The position numbers and the translations under genes were made by a program. DNA of 64,000 nt from Allorhizobium undicola ORS 992 = ATCC 700741. GTDB taxonomy: Bacteria; Pseudomonadota; Alphaproteobacteria; Rhizobiales; Rhizobiaceae. Below are positions 61,279 through 64,000 of this stretch, one piece after another. Numbering within the stretch: the first letter of the stretch is position 1; every line of letters starts with the position of its first letter. The notes below the pieces were generated by a model that saw nothing but the letters and a program-made list of their open reading frames with translations, searched no databases and was not told where the DNA came from. Location of the stretch: NCBI RefSeq assembly GCF_000621665.1, contig NZ_JHXQ01000003.1:248001-312000 (forward strand), read 5' to 3'.

Positions 61279-63132
61279 CTATTTCAGGGCAGCCACCGGC
61301 GAGATAATCAGGTCCGGCCATGAGCCGCCGACGAAAAAGCGCAGCTTCTGCTGCGGCTGGTCTTCGGCGGCGGGTTTCAGCATTTCTGCCGAAAGCGCCA
61401 GTCCCTTGAAGTCGAAGGGAATGATGCCGGAATAGGTGACAATGCGGTCGCGGCCCTCCAGCCTGCCGCTGCGTATGTCGATGGCGCCACCGGTAAGTTC
61501 GGCTTCGCTGTCCAGCGTGTCGAAGCTCAAATCGTTTTTCGCCGCTTCACTCAGCCTGAAAAAGGGCCTTGTCCGGGCAAGGGTTTCGATTTGCTCGGCA
61601 TCGACGTTCGAAATCCGGCCCGGCCCGGCCTGAAGGGAAAGTTTGCCGGTGATGTCGGTTGGCTTCATGCTCCACAAGGCAACATCGGTGGTCGCTGAAA
61701 GGGTGAGGGAGCCGGGGCCGAGCGGCAGGGGGCCGGTGAGGGCAAGCTTTGCTTCGATCTCGGCGAGGTCGGCATTGCTGAGGGCAATATCCAGTTTGGC
61801 GCCCTTGTCGAAGGCGCCATCGCGGCCCTCCAGATGGCCTGTAAGCGTGCCTCCTGCCAGCGTGCTTTCGGCAATGTCGAAGACCAGCGCCGAATCCGTT
61901 GCCATGACGCTTGCACCGACATCCGTCAGCGTGAGCGAGGCGAGCGTTGCGCTGCGGGCGGAAAGCGAAAGATCGAATTCCAGCCAGTCCAGCAGGCCGC
62001 TCCGGCCTTCGCGCGTCGTGGTTTCCGGCGCCGAAAGCGAAAAGGCGCCAAGGAAAGTGACAATGTCCATATTCTGAAAGGCCAGCGTGCCGCTGAGCCT
62101 GGGCTTGCCGCTCTTGCCCGGTCCGATCATGACGATGCCGGAGGCGGCGGCATCATTGGCCGAAAAGGTCAGATCCTCAAGCCGCAGGCGGTCCGGGTCG
62201 GCGGTGGCGGTGGTTTCCATGCTGATCTTGCGCAAGGCTTCCGTGCCGGGCAGCGCCATTCCCGCCCAGGCCAGCAGGGCATGAACGTCGCTGACATCGA
62301 GGCTCATGCGGCCGGATGCGAAACGTGGCGGAAAAACCCCGGCCTTGCCCTGAAAACTGCCTTTCGCGCTGGGTGAGGCAAATTTGAGCTCCAGATCGGT
62401 CACTGCACCGGCAAACAGCATCAACGGATCGCGGGCGGAAAAGTCGATGCGTGTCACCACACCGCCCAGCAGCAGATTGGCCGAGCCATGCAGCGGGGCA
62501 GACATGAAAGGCCAGGCCATGTCGGAAAAAACGCTGTCCAGCGTCAGGCGGTGGCCAGATGCGGTGTCCAGCACGTCGATCCGGCCGTTTTCGATGGTGA
62601 TCGAGCCCACTTGCGCATCGTTTTCGCCGCCGGGCCTGCTCGCGCCGTTTTTGCGCGCTTCGGCAATGGCCTGGGTCAGCAGACCTTCTCCACCCCATTC
62701 CAGCCGCCCCATGCCATTGCGGGTGAGCCGCAAGACGGGCCGCGTCAGGCGAAAATCATCGAAAACCGGCGTGCCAAGGGCGGCCTGCACCACGCCGAAG
62801 GCTGCGGACAGCTCGGCGATTTCCGCCAGAACCTTGCCGCCATTGCCCCGCCCATCCCGGATCACCACATCGGGCAGGCTGATGCGCGGCTGCGGCCAGA
62901 AGGCGATGGTGGGCGTGCCGTGGATCTCCACCTCATGGCCGCTCCACCGGCTGATGGCCCGCTCCATGCTGCCGCGCACGAGATTGCTGGAGACCACATA
63001 TGGCCCGACCAGCCGAACGGCCACAAAGCCGGAAAGCAGCAGCACAAGCCCCACAAGCGCCAGGTGCAGCACTGCGCGCCTGCGGCGCTTCGGTCCTGGA
63101 ACGGGGAGCTTTCTGCGGTCTGCCGGATTGGT
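61279..63132 (-). CDS. AsmA-family protein
   Basis: About 617 residues if started at TTG 63132 (GGAAGA six bases upstream); ATG 63237 would give 652 residues with an N-terminus lacking family character. A transmembrane helix (LHLALVGLVLLLSGFVAVRL) lies near the N-terminus and the rest is periplasmic beta-rich. AsmA features include HEVEIHGTPTIAFWPQPRIS and, near the end, ALTGGAIDIRSGRLEG-like and FDFKGLALSAEML segments. AsmA-type proteins span the envelope and move lipids or affect outer-membrane assembly. It is followed by no gene on its strand inside 70 bases; the kinase gene lies upstream. Confidence 0.8.
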   Translation of the reverse strand, partial: TNPADRRKLPVPGPKRRRRAVLHLALVGLVLLLSGFVAVRLVGPYVVSSNLVRGSMERAISRWSGHEVEIHGTPTIAFWPQPRISLPDVVIRDGRGNGGKVLAEIAELSAAFGVVQAALGTPVFDDFRLTRPVLRLTRNGMGRLEWGGEGLLTQAIAEARKNGASRPGGENDAQVGSITIENGRIDVLDTASGHRLTLDSVFSDMAWPFMSAPLHGSANLLLGGVVTRIDFSARDPLMLFAGAVTDLELKFASPSAKGSFQGKAGVFPPRFASGRMSLDVSDVHALLAWAGMALPGTEALRKISMETTATADPDRLRLEDLTFSANDAAASGIVMIGPGKSGKPRLSGTLAFQNMDIVTFLGAFSLSAPETTTREGRSGLLDWLEFDLSLSARSATLASLTLTDVGASVMATDSALVFDIAESTLAGGTLTGHLEGRDGAFDKGAKLDIALSNADLAEIEAKLALTGPLPLGPGSLTLSATTDVALWSMKPTDITGKLSLQAGPGRISNVDAEQIETLARTRPFFRLSEAAKNDLSFDTLDSEAELTGGAIDIRSGRLEGRDRIVTYSGIIPFDFKGLALSAEMLKPAAEDQPQQKLRFFVGGSWPDLIISPVAALK

Positions 63133-63335
63133 CAAGGTTTTCTTCCGATTGGGCAGGAATCGGACTGGAGCCTCATGAACACCGGGAACCGCTCCAATCC
63201 ATTCTCCACTGCATTTGCGAGGAAAGCGGCGCTGCATCTGTGCGCAACGCGCCTTCGTATTTCAAGCCGGTAAAAGCCATTGGATATAGCAAGGAGAGTG
63301 CTGCGGCAATTTGAAGGCCGCGTCTTCCCCTGATT

Positions 63336-64000
63336 TCAGCTGGCCAGAACGCGGGGGGAGGGAAAGGTGATTTCCACCAGCGTGCCCTCGTTCGGTGTCG
63401 AATGAATGGAAAACTGCGCGCGATTGGCATCGACCATGGCCTTGGTGAGCGGCAGGCCAAGCCCCGTCCCATCGCCCCGCAGCCGCGTTCCGCCGGGCGC
63501 TACCTGCCGGAAGGGCTTCATGGCCTGTTCCAGCTCCGATCGCGACATGCCGATGCCGGTGTCGCGGATGCGCAGCGTCACGCTGCCATTCGGCTCATAG
63601 GCCGTAGACACGATGATCTGCCCGCCAGACGGGGTGAAGCGAATGGCATTGGCCAGGATGTTCAGCACGATCTGTTTGACCGAGCGCAAATCCGCCACGA
63701 CATTCGGCACGGATTGCGAAAGCGCCGTGCGGATGATGACGCGCTGGTTATTGGCCTGCGGCTGCACGATGGCCACCGCCTCCGATACCGTTTCGTTGAG
63801 GCCAACGGCCACGAAATCGAGGTCCATTTCGCCCGCTTCGATCTTGGAAATATCCAGAAGATCGTTGACGATATCCAGCACGTGACGGCCAGAGCGGCCA
63901 ATATCGGCGGCATATTCACTATAGCGCGCATGGCCGATCGGTCCGAACCGCTCATCCGCCATGATGTCGGAAAAGCCGATAATGGCATTGAGCGGCGTGC
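63336..64000 (-). CDS. cbrA: Sensor histidine kinase of the PdhS/CbrA family, C-terminal part
   Basis: The gene runs off the window end at 64000; about 220 codons are visible. The first visible residues TPLNAIIGFSDIM belong to the H-box, so the phospho-accepting His is just outside. Then come HARYSEYAADIGRSGRHVLD, N-box NILANAIRFTPSGGQI, G1 DTGIGMS and G2 GDGTGLGLPLTKAMVDANRA. These are very like the DivK-associated PdhS kinases; in S. meliloti cbrA lies near the pot-like and AsmA-like genes. Function would be control of the cell cycle and envelope via DivK. The symbol relies on this remembered gene order. Confidence 0.7.
   Translation of the reverse strand, partial: TPLNAIIGFSDIMADERFGPIGHARYSEYAADIGRSGRHVLDIVNDLLDISKIEAGEMDLDFVAVGLNETVSEAVAIVQPQANNQRVIIRTALSQSVPNVVADLRSVKQIVLNILANAIRFTPSGGQIIVSTAYEPNGSVTLRIRDTGIGMSRSELEQAMKPFRQVAPGGTRLRGDGTGLGLPLTKAMVDANRAQFSIHSTPNEGTLVEITFPSPRVLAS

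Noticed and set aside
1-64000. CRISPR arrays, tRNA genes, insertion sequences or prophage
   Set aside because: I saw no regularly spaced repeats with unique spacers, no tRNA cloverleaf with terminal CCA, and no transposase or phage proteins; the only tandem repeat is the 60-bp element.

Overview
The window reads as chromosomal DNA of an alphaproteobacterium of the order Rhizobiales, most likely family Rhizobiaceae (Agrobacterium/Rhizobium/Sinorhizobium type). The grounds are the rhizobial motility genes (motB-motC-motD, motE, a FliL paralog like MotF, the orphan regulator rem, flaF-flbT), four tandem flagellin genes in the flaA-flaB-flaD-flaC layout, the aglR/aglEFGAK alpha-glucoside cluster next to the Entner-Doudoroff genes zwf-pgl-edd, and many short palindromic intergenic elements of the kind common in this order. 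I see no rRNA, tRNA, CRISPR array, insertion sequence or prophage. Species cannot be named from sequence reading alone.

Layout. 1-25769: flagellar regulon, all on the + strand: the end of flgI, motE, flgH, fliL, fliP; four flagellin genes each with its own promoter region and leader; a FliH-like gene, motB, motC, motD (hook-length control), a lytic transglycosylase; rem; flgE, flgK, flgL, flaF, flbT, flgD; fliQ, flhA, fliR, a FliJ-like gene, a rod-binding FlgJ-like gene, a FlgN-like gene and a motF-like gene. 25904-27912: a WecG/TagA-type glycosyltransferase and folD. 27977-36163: aglR, divergent from the aglE-aglF-aglG-aglA-aglK operon. 36341-40171: a PilZ-like protein, a membrane-anchored Tlde1/DUF2778 protein and a soluble PAS chemoreceptor. 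40572-44772: edd, pgl, zwf. 44867-47704: a gamma-glutamylputrescine oxidase/synthetase-like pair. 47834-52450: a flavoprotein, a 46-residue membrane protein and a large membrane chemoreceptor. 52701-55931: a small unknown protein, isocitrate lyase and its probable regulator, divergently arranged. 55938-56921: an unknown protein. 57173-61211: a polyamine-type ABC transporter. 61279-64000: an AsmA-like protein and the C-terminus of a CbrA/PdhS-family histidine kinase.

Functional links. The flagellar genes cover export gate, stator, hook, junction, filament and the regulators rem, flaF and flbT. The agl products import and hydrolyse alpha-glucosides, and glucose 6-phosphate would feed zwf-pgl-edd. 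The puuA/puuB-like pair and the pot-like transporter together suggest putrescine uptake and breakdown. aceA opens the glyoxylate shunt under a short-chain-fatty-acid type regulator.

The most striking unexplained structure is in the four flagellin leaders. Each can form the same series of helices: a long-range stem whose sequence differs between leaders but whose pairing is kept, a short hairpin inside it, a CCGG hairpin immediately after it, and a final helix that buries the Shine-Dalgarno sequence. FlaF and FlbT, which act on flagellin mRNA in related bacteria, are encoded 11 kb downstream, so this looks like a shared RNA element for translational control. It was found by eye and has not been tested.
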